Assembly: GCA_029215795.1 (NCBI GenBank)
Contig: JARDYH010000007.1
Span: 99,339,263 to 99,403,262, forward strand
Length of the DNA stretch: 64,000 nt
Source of the DNA: Anniella stebbinsi
Lineage: Eukaryota; Chordata; Lepidosauria; Squamata; Anniellidae
Reading direction: 5' to 3'
The notes under the pieces are model-generated. The model was not told the DNA's origin, made no database searches, and saw nothing but the letters and a program-made list of their open reading frames with translations. Each line of letters begins with the position of its first letter. Within the stretch, counting starts at the first letter, position 1. A program made the position numbers and the translations under genes. Positions 23,458 to 33,859 of this stretch are shown here, in pieces.

Positions 23458-23634
23458 GTTGTCACACCTACTATGAGGCTATTGCCGTGGAAATAAGGAG
23501 TCATCCTTCACGATAATTGAATGCATTCTGCTCACCACTTCAGAGGCTTCGTTATGCAAAGAATAATCTCTTCAATTATCATGAAAGATGACTCCTTGTT
23601 TCTATGGCAATAGCCTCGTAGTAGGTGCGACAAC
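23458..23634. mobile_element. 177-bp near-perfect inverted-repeat element
   Basis: The left arm, starting GTTGTCACACCTACTATGAG, is complementary to the right arm, ending GTAGGTGCGACAAC, over about 65 bp with only some eight mismatches, mostly transitions. The loop is about 45 bp. No coding sequence. It resembles a hairpin MITE; I could not find a convincing target duplication. Confidence 0.75.
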
Positions 23635-23805
23635 ATAAGTGGTTATCTGAGGAAGCTTGGCTGCACGCGAAATGGGTGGATACCTGAAGCCTGTTATATT
23701 TTCTGTATTCCTTGTGTTAATTGTAGCAAAAAAATAGTTTGTTTTTGTGAACCATTTCTCTCTATTGCAAGTAATAGCAATTATCAACACTGCCTCCAGA
23801 AGACA

Positions 23806-26671
23806 GAAGAAAGAACAGAAGAAATAGAAAGGGAGGTGGAGTTGCACTATATGTTAAAAATACTTCTCCCTGCACAGAAATACAGGAGGATGAGCCTGGG
23901 AGCCCCCTTGAGAACATCTGGATTAAAATAAATGGGGCAAAGAATAAAAGGAACATGACAGTCGGAGTCTATTACTAACCACCCAATCAAGGAGAAGATG
24001 AGGACGAAACTTTTGAAAAGCAAATTACCAGTGTTTCAAGGAAATCTGATGTAGTAATTATGAGGAACTTCAATTAACCCGATATATGTTGGGAGACAAA
24101 TTATGCCAAAAGTGGCCTCTCCCAAAAAAAATTCTGACTTGTGTGGATGAGAACTTCTCCTATAGAAAGTAGAGGAAGGAACTAGAGGATCAGCTATCCT
24201 TGACTTGATACTGACCAATACGGATGACTTAGTGGATAAAGTGGCAGTTACAGGAACTCTGGGGGAAAGTGACCACATCATACTTGTGTTCTTGATCTTA
24301 AAGAAAGCAAATGCCGAGTGTAGCCATACATGTACTCTGAATTTCAGGAAAGCCGATTTTAATAAACTCAGAATCATGATAAGTAAGGTCCCATTGCAAG
24401 TGACCCTAATGTGAAAAGGAGTCCAAGATGGGTGGGAGTTTTTTAAAAAGGAAATTTTAAAGGCCCAATTACAAACAATTCCAACAAGGAAAAAAGATAG
24501 AAGACAACAGAAGAAACCAATGTAGCTCCACAAAAAGCTTAGAGATGACCTGAAAACAAAGAAGGATAAATATAGGAAGTGGAAGGAAGGCCAGGCTACA
24601 AAAGGGTACAGACAGGTAGCAGAGAAGTGCCGAAATGGTGTCAGGAAGGCTAAAGCTGAGAATGAGCTGAGGCTAGCAAGAAATGCTAAAAGCAACAAAA
24701 CAGCATTCTTCAGGTACGTGAATATTAAAATACAGAGGAAAGAACTGGTGGTTCAACTGCTTCATGAGGATGGCAAATTGATAACAGATGTCGAATAAAA
24801 TGCCTAAGTGCTCAATTCCTACTTTGGCTCAGTCTTCTCTCAAAAGCGGGTCTATGACCTCCCCCCCCCCCCCTGAAAAAAGTGAAGTACAAGCTGAAGG
24901 GGCAGGATTGCAGTTTGAGATTGATAAAGAAATGGTCGAGGAACACCTAATTTCTTTGAACGAGTTCAAATCTCCAGGGCCTGATGAACTGCATCCTAGA
25001 GTAATAAAGGAGCTGGCAGAAGAACTCTCAGAACCACTGTCTATTATCTTTGCGAAATCACGGAAGACGGGTGAAGTGCCGGACAACTGGAAGAGGGCTA
25101 ATGTTGTCCCTATCTTCAAAAAGAGCAAAAAGGAGGAACCTGGGAACTACAGACCAGTCAGTCTGACATCCAACCTTGGGAAAATTTTGGAGCAGATTAT
25201 CAAGAAGTCAATGGCTGAATTCAGATGACACAATAAGCAACTGGGTTTGGGGAAACCATCATCAGTTGTATTGACTATCGTGTCATCTGAATGCTGTCAT
25301 AGTCAACTCAGGGCTGATCCTAATCCACACCACAGTTGATTCATTACCATGTTGTGTGGGGAGTACCCGCTAGATGAACAACGGTAAAGTTGATTATTGC
25401 CCCACCATTGACTATCGTGTTGTCCGAATTCAGCCAATCTGTAAGCACCTTGAAAACAATGCAGTGATTACTAGAAGCCAGCATGGATTGGTCAAGAACC
25501 AATCCTGTCAGATTAATCTGATCTCATATTTTGATCGGGTAATCTCCCTTGTGGACTGTAGGAATGCTGTGGACATATTTTGACTTCAGCAAAGCTTTTG
25601 ACAAAGTGCCCCATGACATTCTGATTCACAAACTAGCTAAAAGTGGGCTAGATGGAACAACTATTAGGTGGATCCACGGTTGGCTACAGAATCAAAGAGT
25701 GCTTATCGATGGTACCTTCTCAAACTGGGGGGAGGTAATCAGCGGGGTACTTCAGGGCTCAGTCATGGACCCAGTGCTCTGTTTCATTAATGATTTGGAT
25801 GAGGAGGTGCAGGGAATGCTTATCAAATTTGCAGACGATACAAAATTGGGTGGGATTGCTAATACCCTGGAAGAAAGAAACAACCTTTAAAGTGATCGAT
25901 AGACTGGAGCGCTGAGCTGAAAACAACAGGATGAAATTTAATAGGGATAAATGTCAAGTTCTACACCTAGGAAAAAGAAACCAAATGCACAGTTACAAGA
26001 TGGGGGATACTTGGCTCAGCAATACTACAAGTGAGAAGGATCTTGGAATTGTAGATCACAAGCTGAATATGAGCCAACAGTGTAATGTGGCTGCAAAAAA
26101 AGCAAATGACATTTTGGGCTGTATTAATAGTATAGCTTCCAAATCACATGGTTAGGCCTCATCTTGAGCATTACGTCCAGTTCTGGGCACCACACTTCAA
26201 GAAGGATGCAGACAAGCCACAGCGTGTTCAGAAGAGGGCAACGAGGATGATCAGCGGTCTGGAAACAAAGCCCTATGAGGAGAGACTTAAAGAACTGGGC
26301 ATGTTTAGCCTTGAAAAGAGAAGACTGAGGGGAGACATGATAGCACTCTTCAAATACTTGAAAGGTTGTCACACAGAGGAGGTCCAGGATTTCTTCTCGA
26401 TCATCCCAGAGTGCAGGACATGGAACAATGGGCTCATGTTACAGGAAGCCAGATTCCAACTGGATATCAGGAAAAACTTCCTGTGAGAGCAGTTCGACAA
26501 TGGAACCAATTACCTAGGGAGGCCGTGGGCTTTCTCACACTAGAGGCATTCAAGATGCAGCTGGACAACCATCTGTCAGGTATGCTTTAAGTTGGATTCC
26601 TGCACTGAGGAGAGAGTTGGACTCGATGGCTTCATAGGCCCTTTCCAATTCTACTATTCTATGATTCTATG
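23806..26671 (+). mobile_element. CR1 LINE, 5'-truncated ORF2 and 3' end
   Basis: Reading on + gives the end of the AP endonuclease (GGGVALYVKN, LDLILTNTDDLVDKV, then SDHIILV), the RT (FKSPGPDELHPRVIKELAEE, NYRPVSLTSNLGKILEQI, DFSKAFDKVPHDILIHKL, KFADDTKLGG with the intact catalytic FADD box), the C-terminus (TRMISGLETKPYEERLKEL) and a 3' tail of ATTCTATG units. Stops and frameshifts are scattered. A 223-bp MITE interrupts the RT. It lies in the last SIDT1 intron, antisense to SIDT1. Confidence 0.9.
25213..25435. mobile_element. Harbinger-like MITE in CR1, 3-bp TSD
   Basis: Ends GGCTGAATTCAGATGACAC and, reverse-complemented, GGCTGAATTCGGACAACAC. It is flanked by AAT at 25210-25212 and 25436-25438. 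Removing the insert and one AAT restores the CR1 reading through this point (KKS...CKHLENN). A 3-bp duplication points to the PIF/Harbinger group; the site is AAT, not the usual TWA. Confidence 0.75.
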
Positions 26672-27539
26672 GCACTTCAACAGGTAACTGGGTCCTAAGC
26701 CATGTAGGGCTTTACAAGTCAGCATAAGCACCTTGAACTTGGCTCAGTAGCTTATTGATATTGGTTACATCTGTGATGTTTGTTTCGAGGGATTTAACTG
26801 AGTCTTGCTTATGTTGTTGTAACTGATCTGTAATGTCCAGTGGTTACCAGCTTATCCAGTCTACACACCATTTCTGAGTTTATCATGTTGCTAGAATGAG
26901 TGGCCCTTTATAGGATGTTTCATGAGTTGTAATATGCTCTGACGTTCCTTTAGGTATAGAAGTGCCCAGAAACATTATCCGCTGTTTTCTATGTTTTATC
27001 TTTTTAGTTGATTTTATTTACTGTTTGTATGAAAAAGCTGCTTTGCTATTTAGAACATTGACCTTAATTCACCATATTCTGGCAGCCATGCCGTCCCCTT
27101 CCTGTTGGCGCTTGTTTCAGAGATGTTAGGGCACAAAGGCAGTATTCTCACGTCCACCTGACATTTCTCCATGTGGGATCAGAAGCCTTAACGTTGCCTT
27201 TGATATCATTAGAATGGTGTGTGTTTCTTTTAAGCATACCTCTGTGTACTATGAGCACAATCCATAACATATTTTATACAATGATCACGTTTATTTTTCT
27301 TCCAGTGAAACCAATGGCACCTAAAAGAGTGGAAGTGGGACTATACCTCTAGCTCTGAATGAGGTTGCCAAAGTGTTCTGCTAAGATGTAGAGAGTCACC
27401 TGAAAGGAATCCCTGAAAAATCCCTAGTCAGCCTCTGTGTGCAGAGCAGCCTTTCAGAACCACCTGCTCACAAAAGGATGGTCCTAGTGGTTGCCAGGTT
27501 GACTGACTGTGAAGATCTAGGGTGCCTGTGCTAGCTGCA

Positions 27540-27762
27540 AGGTGCATGTTATGTGTGAATTAATGACTACTGGTCATGATGGCTATATGCTGCCCCTGGG
27601 ATCAGAGACAGCATATGCTTCTGAATGCCAGATGGCGTGTATAAGAGGGGAGGGGGCTTGTGGGCTGTTCGTGGGCATCTGGTTGGCCACTAAAGGAAAC
27701 AGGTTGTTGGACGGGATGTTCTGATGATCCAGCAGGGCTTTTCCTATGTTCTTATTCATGTC
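27540..27762 (+). mobile_element. CR1/L3-type LINE 3' end
   Basis: The wording GGGCATCTGGTTGGCCACT, then GATGATCCAGCAGGGCTTTTC and the tail CTATGTTCTTATT, is the common 3' end of an old amniote CR1-group family. Confidence 0.6.
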
Positions 27763-27868
27763 TGGGTGTAGTGAATGAAAATGCACATTGCGCTACGATG
27801 TACAACTAAGTGAGCCTCGAATCCAATCAGGCATGATGGCCTTGTTGGGAAAGTAAGGGAAGCCTCAC

Positions 27869-27982
27869 CAAGAAGGAAAAGAACAAGGCAGCTGCTGAGA
27901 GGAAGTGCCAAACATCGTGATCATCAAAGAATCCCAGAAGAATACAAGGGCGGTTTTTCTCTCGGGATTCTGCTGGAGTTTC
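27869..27982 (-). CDS. SIDT1: SIDT1, penultimate coding exon (HDxWH motif)
   Basis: Acceptor CTTTTCCTCAG at + 27983-27993, donor GTGAGG below 27869. The 38 codons encode [45 protein letters not shown] and DDHDxWHFLS are family signatures. The two histidines of HDxWH belong to the membrane-embedded metal-binding, hydrolase-like cluster described for SIDT proteins, and both are kept. The residue before FFDD is Gly, where mammalian SIDT1 and SIDT2 have Asp. Phase 0 at both ends. Confidence 0.97.
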
Positions 27983-28287
27983 CTGAGGAAAAGAAGGAGA
28001 CAACTAGTGAATTCCATCTTTCTCTTAAGAATTCTGTCCCTCTAATGTTGCAGAGAAACTGGATATACGATAGCACTACTTGTGTGTCACAGAAAGTCAG
28101 AAACCAAAGGAGCTCAGTTTAAAAAACAAACAGATTTCATGGTTTTCTGCAGCAGGCTTTCCAAGAGACATTCTTAATAATTCTTAAACCTATACCATTG
28201 GCAGTACCAGTCCTCTGGACTATTTGGGCTGATATTTACAGTAGAATGACTCACCTTTGTTACAGTCCTGTTATTCCACTAGTGTCT

Positions 28288-28337
28288 GGGAAAAGCTTCA
28301 GCTATTGAGCGGTATAGAAATGAAATGAAATAAATAA
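28288..28337 (+). repeat. L2-like 3' tail remnant
   Basis: CAGCTATTGAGCGGTATAGA followed by AATGAAATGAAATAAATAA is the L2-type terminal sequence with its A-rich tail; nothing upstream is recognisable. Confidence 0.55.
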
Positions 28338-28411
28338 TGCCAGAGTTGCATGCAAGACTCATGCTCTCTTGGGATTCTGTCCCTTTGTTGTTTGGTGGAA
28401 GAGAGAATTTG

Positions 28412-29269
28412 AAAAACTGAAGGAGACTTGCTCTGGTGCAAATTTAAAAAGGTTCTTTAATCCGTTATAAATACTTCCAATTCTTTGATTAGTTCAATGT
28501 TTTGGATTACCAATCAATCCTTCAGGAGCTATACTGAATTAAACATACAGAAAAGAGGGTGGCTGAGTCAAAAGCTGATCATGCACAGCTGCTCCGTGCC
28601 TGGGCAATTCAGCGTTGCAAGAGATTCATGTTTGGGAAAGGACGCCAAGATACGTTATTAACAGAGAAGAGCTAAACATCAAATATTTGTGGACAACGCT
28701 TCCAGTACAGGTCAGTGTATAGAATAGGATAACAGTAAATATATAAAATTCCTAGTTCAAGTACAGCAGAGCAAAAAGATAAATGGGTAAATAGTGAGTG
28801 CATGTAAGGCAAGATTACTCCAGGTGAGGAGATGCAACAGAAGGAAGTTGAATAACAAGATAGTAAGATTTGTGGAAAATAAAAGTGTATCAAAAAATAA
28901 GGTCCAGTTGTGACTGTATTAAAAGACAGAAGGCAGAATTGAGAGTGTGTTTCCAATGTAAAATCTTTAAAGATGAAAAAATGCAATTGTGGGCAAAACT
29001 AAATAAAACTAAATCAAACAAGAGACAGTGATCGCTTAGGTGGTACGACAGTATGTCTTGCACGGAAATGGCATTGTCATGAAGTAGGATTTAAATGTTA
29101 TGTATAAAATAGTTACAAACATTATGTTTAATTCAGTATAGCTCCTGAAGAAGGATTGATTGGTAATCCAAAACGTTGAGCTAATCAAAGAATTGGAAAA
29201 GTGTTTTTATAACGGATTAAAGAACCTTTTTAAATTTGCACCAGAGCAGGTCTCCTTCAGTTTTTGAAA
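28412..29269. mobile_element. Element with ~135-bp terminal inverted repeats and 10-bp TSD
   Basis: The left arm 28412-28546 (AAAAACTGAAGGAGACTTGC...) is the reverse complement, with few differences, of the right arm 29124-29265 (...GTCTCCTTCAGTTTTT). The direct repeat AGAGAATTTG occurs at 28402-28411 and 29270-29279. The 580-bp middle has no recognised coding. Long TIRs with a 10-bp TSD suggest a Mutator-like element. Alternatively it is two oppositely oriented Penelope-like terminal repeats, because the right arm holds a hammerhead-like motif. Confidence 0.75.
29139..29183 (+). ncRNA. Hammerhead-ribozyme-like motif (probably inactive)
   Basis: In order: TAGCTC (29139-29144), core box CTGAAGA, stem GGATT/AATCC with a 7-nt loop, AAAA in place of the catalytic GAAA, the short palindromic CGTT joint, and GAGCTA (29178-29183), which pairs perfectly with the first six bases. 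This is the layout of a minimal hammerhead with a tiny stem III, as in Penelope-like elements and retrozymes. Loss of the G in GAAA should abolish cleavage. The left-arm copy has lost several core bases. Confidence 0.4.
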
Positions 29270-29418
29270 AGAGAATTTGGACAGGTGCTGGTCAAATTTT
29301 CTTTCCCAACCAAAAATTAAGCCTAGGTAGGCAACGTGGACTGAATCTGCCAAGCCCTAGCGGAAGTGAATGGCCCAAATAACAATTTGACAAAGGCACA
29401 CAACAAGCTGATTGAATG

Positions 29419-29481
29419 GGATTGTAAGCTGCTCTGAGCTCTTTGGTGAAGAAGTGGCGTACAAAGATAGTAAAATAAAGA
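29419..29481 (+). repeat. Old LINE/SINE 3' tail
   Basis: GTAAGCTGCTCTGAGCTC followed by GTGGCGTACAAAGATAG and an A-rich end resembles the L2-type 'GCGGTATAAAT' terminus in a diverged form. Confidence 0.45.
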
Positions 29482-29533
29482 ATGGAGCTGATAATACTTT
29501 GGCTAAAGTAATGCAATCCAAATCCTGAGGTTA

Positions 29534-29573
29534 GATTAAATTACGTATAGATATGCAAATATGCACACTATAC
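29534..29573 (+). repeat. 40-bp dispersed repeat, copy 1
   Basis: Contains GTATAGATATGCAAATATGC; 38 of 40 bases match 32372-32411. Carries an ATGCAAAT octamer. Confidence 0.85.
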
Positions 29574-30309
29574 TTCATGACCGTAACGAAAGGATGTCTC
29601 AATAATTGGCCATGTCCTGAGGCAATCTTCTGCCCAGTTCTATATGATTCACGTGCTAGAGGAAAATATTACTGGGAGCTTGAGGGGAAAAGCATTTGCT
29701 GAAGCTGGTGCTTTAAGAGTAGTAATACATATCTCCCATTGAAAGCAAAGGATATTTGCATTTGAATGAAAGTCCAATTAAAAGTGATGGATAACATCTA
29801 CATTGGGATACATATCTCATTATGCCCACAGTTCCTAAAAATAAGGATATCAAGTTCACTTTATGGCATTTCTACAGAAACCTGACATCATGATGTGGAC
29901 AACGCTGCAATTATAAAGGTCAGGTTTTGTGCACAGAAAATCACACTTAGCACAGAAAATCAACCTTGTGAGGGGTTTTAGAACTCTGACCAAGTTTTAG
30001 AAACCTTTGGTGAAGAATGGCTGAGATACAGCAGTTTAAATTGTTTTCTTTCAACTACAGCCTTCACATTGTTTGCAACTGCTTTTGGTCAATTCAAAAC
30101 ACATTTCAAATTTCTTGGGGTGGGTGGGAATTTGGATTAATTCAAGGGTATTGGTGAACATCATTGGTTTGGTGAACATCAATTATGTATTCCTAAAATT
30201 ATGAGATTTCAAATTTATATTTAAAATCAGTCAAGGACAACTATTGAAGCTTCCCTCTCAGAATCTGCTTCCCAAACCAAAAATGGTTCTTGCTGGAATA
30301 AGCAGGTTG

Positions 30310-30770
30310 CAGAAATGTGTATTTGTAGATGGGTGAAGGGGAATTGCTGGATCTATGTGTGTTTAGGGTGTTGGGCTGCTATGTGTTATTACATGTTTGC
30401 GCACTATGTGCTGCAATTCACGTTTGCATGTGGTGTATTTCTTTCTTTGCATGTGGTGTGGCATGCTCCATGCCTGTCTGGCATATGGTACGTTGCTACA
30501 TAGTACTGTGTGCATCGGTATGTTGGCATTGGATATGCAGCTATGCATGTTTGTGTGGTACTGCCTGTTGTCGTGTGACATCTTGCTGTCCCATGGGTTT
30601 GCGCATAGCATGGTGCTGTGCACTTTGGTGTGCAGTGTGCTCCTCTAGATTGCTGTGCATTGCTGCTAAATGTTTTGATGGGTAGCAGAGGCCTCTGCAG
30701 TTTTGCATATGGCCCCATGTTGCTGTGCATGTGATGTGCTGCTGCTGTGAGTATTTGTGGGTGATGCACT
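30310..30770 (+). repeat. Degenerate TG/GC-rich low-complexity tract
   Basis: Dense recurrences of TGCATGTGGTG, TGCTGTGCAT and related words give artefactual cysteine-rich open frames on both strands. It is a degenerate minisatellite-like stretch, not a gene. Confidence 0.6.
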
Positions 30771-30797
30771 TACTCTGTTTGGTGGAGGAAATTGCTT

Positions 30798-30846
<49 letters not shown>
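30798..30846 (+). repeat. (CT)n(CA)n microsatellite
   Basis: About 8 CT units pass directly into about 16 CA units. Confidence 0.95.
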
Positions 30847-30849
<3 letters not shown>

Positions 30850-31204
30850 CTCAATCTAAATGTTCACAGACTGAAAATCAAGTGATTGCAAGAGATTGTA
30901 GGGTTCTTGAAACTCACTATCTCAGCTTTCATCCTCTCCTCCATGCACAATGGATCACACTGCATTCTAAGGTATGTCTGAAGTCTTGGGCAAAATATGA
31001 AGCTTATTCTAAAAATAGGAAGAATGGGGCTGTTCCCTTGAAAACACAGCTTTGTAAGCTGGGGCACTTCTGAATCCAGTCTCACTCCAAGTGACTGCAG
31101 TGGCCAAGTCTGACCTGACACAGCAGGCGCAGAATGGTGCACTGGCTCCACCTGCAGCATGGCGAGTGCCGATCTAGCCACCATCACAACATCATGCCTG
31201 GACT

Positions 31205-31545
31205 ATGGCGGTGGGTGTTACGACAGCACTCTTCAACTACCTGAAGGGTTGTCGCATGGAAGAGGGAAACGACTTGCTCTCTCCTGCCCCACAAGGCCGG
31301 ACTCAATGAAATGGGCTTACGCTACAGAAAGGCAGATAGATGTTGGCTGAACAGAGAAGAATCTTCTGAACAGTAAAAGCAGTGTGCCAATGGAAGCAAT
31401 TACTGGGTTGGAGGGGAGGGTTCTCCCTTGCTGGGAGTTTTCAAGCAGAGGCTGGACAGCTATCTATCTGTCAGGGATACTGCAGCTCTGGATTGCCTCC
31501 AGTGAGCAGGGGATTGGACTACAAGGATTCTGTGAGCAGAACAAA
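31205..31545 (+). mobile_element. Old CR1-group LINE 3' fragment
   Basis: CTCTTCAACTACCTGAAGGG, ...GTTCTCCCTTGCTGGGAGTT, ...GCAGAGGCTGGACAGCTATC and GGATTGGACTACAAGGATTC follow the ORF2 end and 3' UTR of CR1-type elements, strongly diverged. Confidence 0.7.
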
Positions 31546-31844
31546 TCTATAAGCCTGTTCGTCTGATGGGTTTGAATGGTTTCTTTGCTCGTTTTTCTTT
31601 TAGCCAGGCATGCACAAGGTTGCACTCAACAGCCTAAAATAAACTATTGCTACAGGTTGGTTCTCAGAATTAAGAGTTTAGCATTTAAAAGTGGGTATGT
31701 CTGCATAACATACTTAAGTATGTTGTTGTTAAAGTTTGACATAACACTGAAACTACCTTCAGTGTTCCTCCAATTCCCAGAAGAAGAGTATCGGGGGTAA
31801 ATAATCAAGCAAACAAAGGCAAAGTGTAACTGCCTGGAGACTAA

Positions 31845-32174
31845 GAGCTCCATCAGATGAGTGTTTACTGGGCACTTATGGATTTTTGTGGGTCCCTCTC
31901 ACGACGTCGTCTGCCTCCCATGCGCCTCCTACCCCTTCTAGCCTTCTTCACATGACATAAAAACACCCCAGTCAGTCCGACTCCTTTTTAAAGATGGAAG
32001 TTGCTGCTATCTCCTGCTGTGTGCAGGAGAAGCAGCACAATCAAAACAGCCCACTGAATGGGCCATGTAGAACTGGTTTATTTCCCCTTTCAAAAGAGGA
32101 GGTAATGAGGGACAAACGCGTGGGCAGAGAAGCGACGGTAAGCAAATGCAATTTCTCCCGATGTGATGACGCTC
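31845..32174. mobile_element. Harbinger-like MITE, 330 bp, TAA target duplication
   Basis: The ends read GAGCTCCATCAGATGAG and, reverse-complemented, GAGCGTCATCACATCGGGAG. TAA flanks both sides (31842-31844, 32175-32177), the preferred Harbinger target. No coding. Confidence 0.75.
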
Positions 32175-32371
32175 TAAGTTGTAAGTGAGCACCATATGTG
32201 AGACAGTAGAATGTGCTTACATGGTGTGGAAATTAAGGCTGGGTGTTTTGATTTGCAATGTCCATGGGTTTTAGGCAGGTAAGTAAATTTGTACATAACT
32301 CTTTATTTTTCTCTGAAGGCCCATCGAACCCACCAGAAAAATAAATTGAGGGCTTCTGCTCGTTGTGAGCA

Positions 32372-32411
32372 GATTATATTATGTATAGATATGCAAATAT
32401 GCACACTATAC
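32372..32411 (+). repeat. 40-bp dispersed repeat, copy 2
   Basis: Second copy of the 29534-29573 sequence, same orientation, 2.84 kb away; the flanks are unrelated. Confidence 0.85.
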
Positions 32412-32529
32412 ATATTGGCTTTTGTTCCTAGAATTATGTCCATAACACAAACGCACTTCAGTGTTTTCTGACCATAGAACTTCCATGCCAAATATATGCA
32501 GTAGCCTGAAGCGCAGGAGAGACACTTAC

Positions 32530-32640
32530 CTCCCAGCTGCTAAGGTTTTGGAAAAAGAAATACAGGGCTGCAGCCCAAACCACTACTGTGGCCACAATAC
32601 AGAAAAGGGGGATGGGCAGGAGCTTCTCTGCGTTCCGGAG
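32530..32640 (-). CDS. SIDT1: SIDT1 coding exon (membrane helix, FFFQNLSSWE)
   Basis: 37 codons between acceptor TTTTTCCAG and donor GTAAGT encode LRNAEKLLPIPLFCIVATVV and VWAAALYFFFQNLSSWE. The hydrophobic run is a transmembrane helix near the C-terminus. The sequence follows SIDT1 rather than SIDT2 (PIPLFCIVAT, FFFQNLSSWE). Phase 0 at both ends; it joins ...FYIIMK upstream and ETPAES downstream. Confidence 0.97.
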
Positions 32641-33840
32641 CTGGAAAAAGACAAAAGCCTCACAATATTTCAAGCTGCTTTTCATCCTGCCAGGTTCTTG
32701 GCGCAGTCGGCTGTCAGATATGGCATCTTAAAACGGTAACCAGCCCAGGTATATTAGAGACAGCCAATGGAAGGAGTTGATAGAAAAAAAGATTTCATCT
32801 TTCATGGGCATAGAAACTCAACATGTTCATGTGTGCTTTCAAGGTTAACAAAGGATTGCATCTACAGGGATCCTGCATTCACGGCTCCAGGAGGGCATTC
32901 CTAAAGAGCAGCCAGCAGTTACAGTTCTTCCACCTGTCTCATATTCCAGAACTGAAGCAGTGTTTTCTTTAAGTTGCTGCAAGTTCACTTGTTTTCAGGC
33001 TTTTTTACCTCCCCCCCCCCCCAACTCCTCTCCACCTGGTACATCTTAGAAGGGACAGACAGAGCCTTCACACAATTGGAAGGGATGGGATTGATTGAAG
33101 AATGGGTTGCAAGAATGCAGGATGTGGCTTATATGATTAAATAAGGGAAGGGAATCATTTAAACAACAGACTTACAGAAAAATTGATTCTCTTTGTTTCA
33201 TATTGGAACAATAGAGGTCAGAATGCTGCAAACTTTTACTAAGCACAATTTAAACATTTTAGAATTGTTTTAACTTATAAAGTAATTGAGAGAAAAATTC
33301 AGGAGTGCTCTCTTGCTGCAGCCGAGGAGTGGTTGGCCCAGCTCTACGGAGTGGATGCCTACCTATGCCTTACTCAAAGGGAGCCATAGGTCAGGTGGTG
33401 ATGATGGCGGCTACTCCAGAGCCCTGCAATGGCTGCTTTGCTGCTGAAGTATTTGCTTATTATTGCTGCTTTATCAAGTAATGCTTAGCTTAATATAATA
33501 CTGTCAAGATACATTAAGATACTGTTTATGAGTATTTAAGTACTGAAATCAATACAAAAATAGGAGATCTGCAGTCAACCTCTGATCCTCCTAAAAGCAG
33601 TGAATCTCTGTCCAACTTCAAATGATAAAAACAAACAAACCCAGGCCTCTTTTTGATTACCAGGCATCTTCCTAACGCAAACCATTTTGGAAGCTGCCTC
33701 CTTCACTTCACAGCAGTTTGGTTTCAGACAACTTGAGAGCCATGGGTTTGAGAGACTATCTGCTCAGTCTGTCCCTTGTAGGTTTGTCCTGTCTTAAGGG
33801 TCATGAGGCCTCTCAAAGCACCTAACAGCAGCTATTCAAT
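32641..33840. other. SIDT1 intron, no recognised element
   Basis: Intronic DNA with a poly-C run near 33010-33023 and no coding or repeat family that I can name. Confidence 0.5.
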
Positions 33841-33859
33841 AATTTCTGGACATCAAGAC

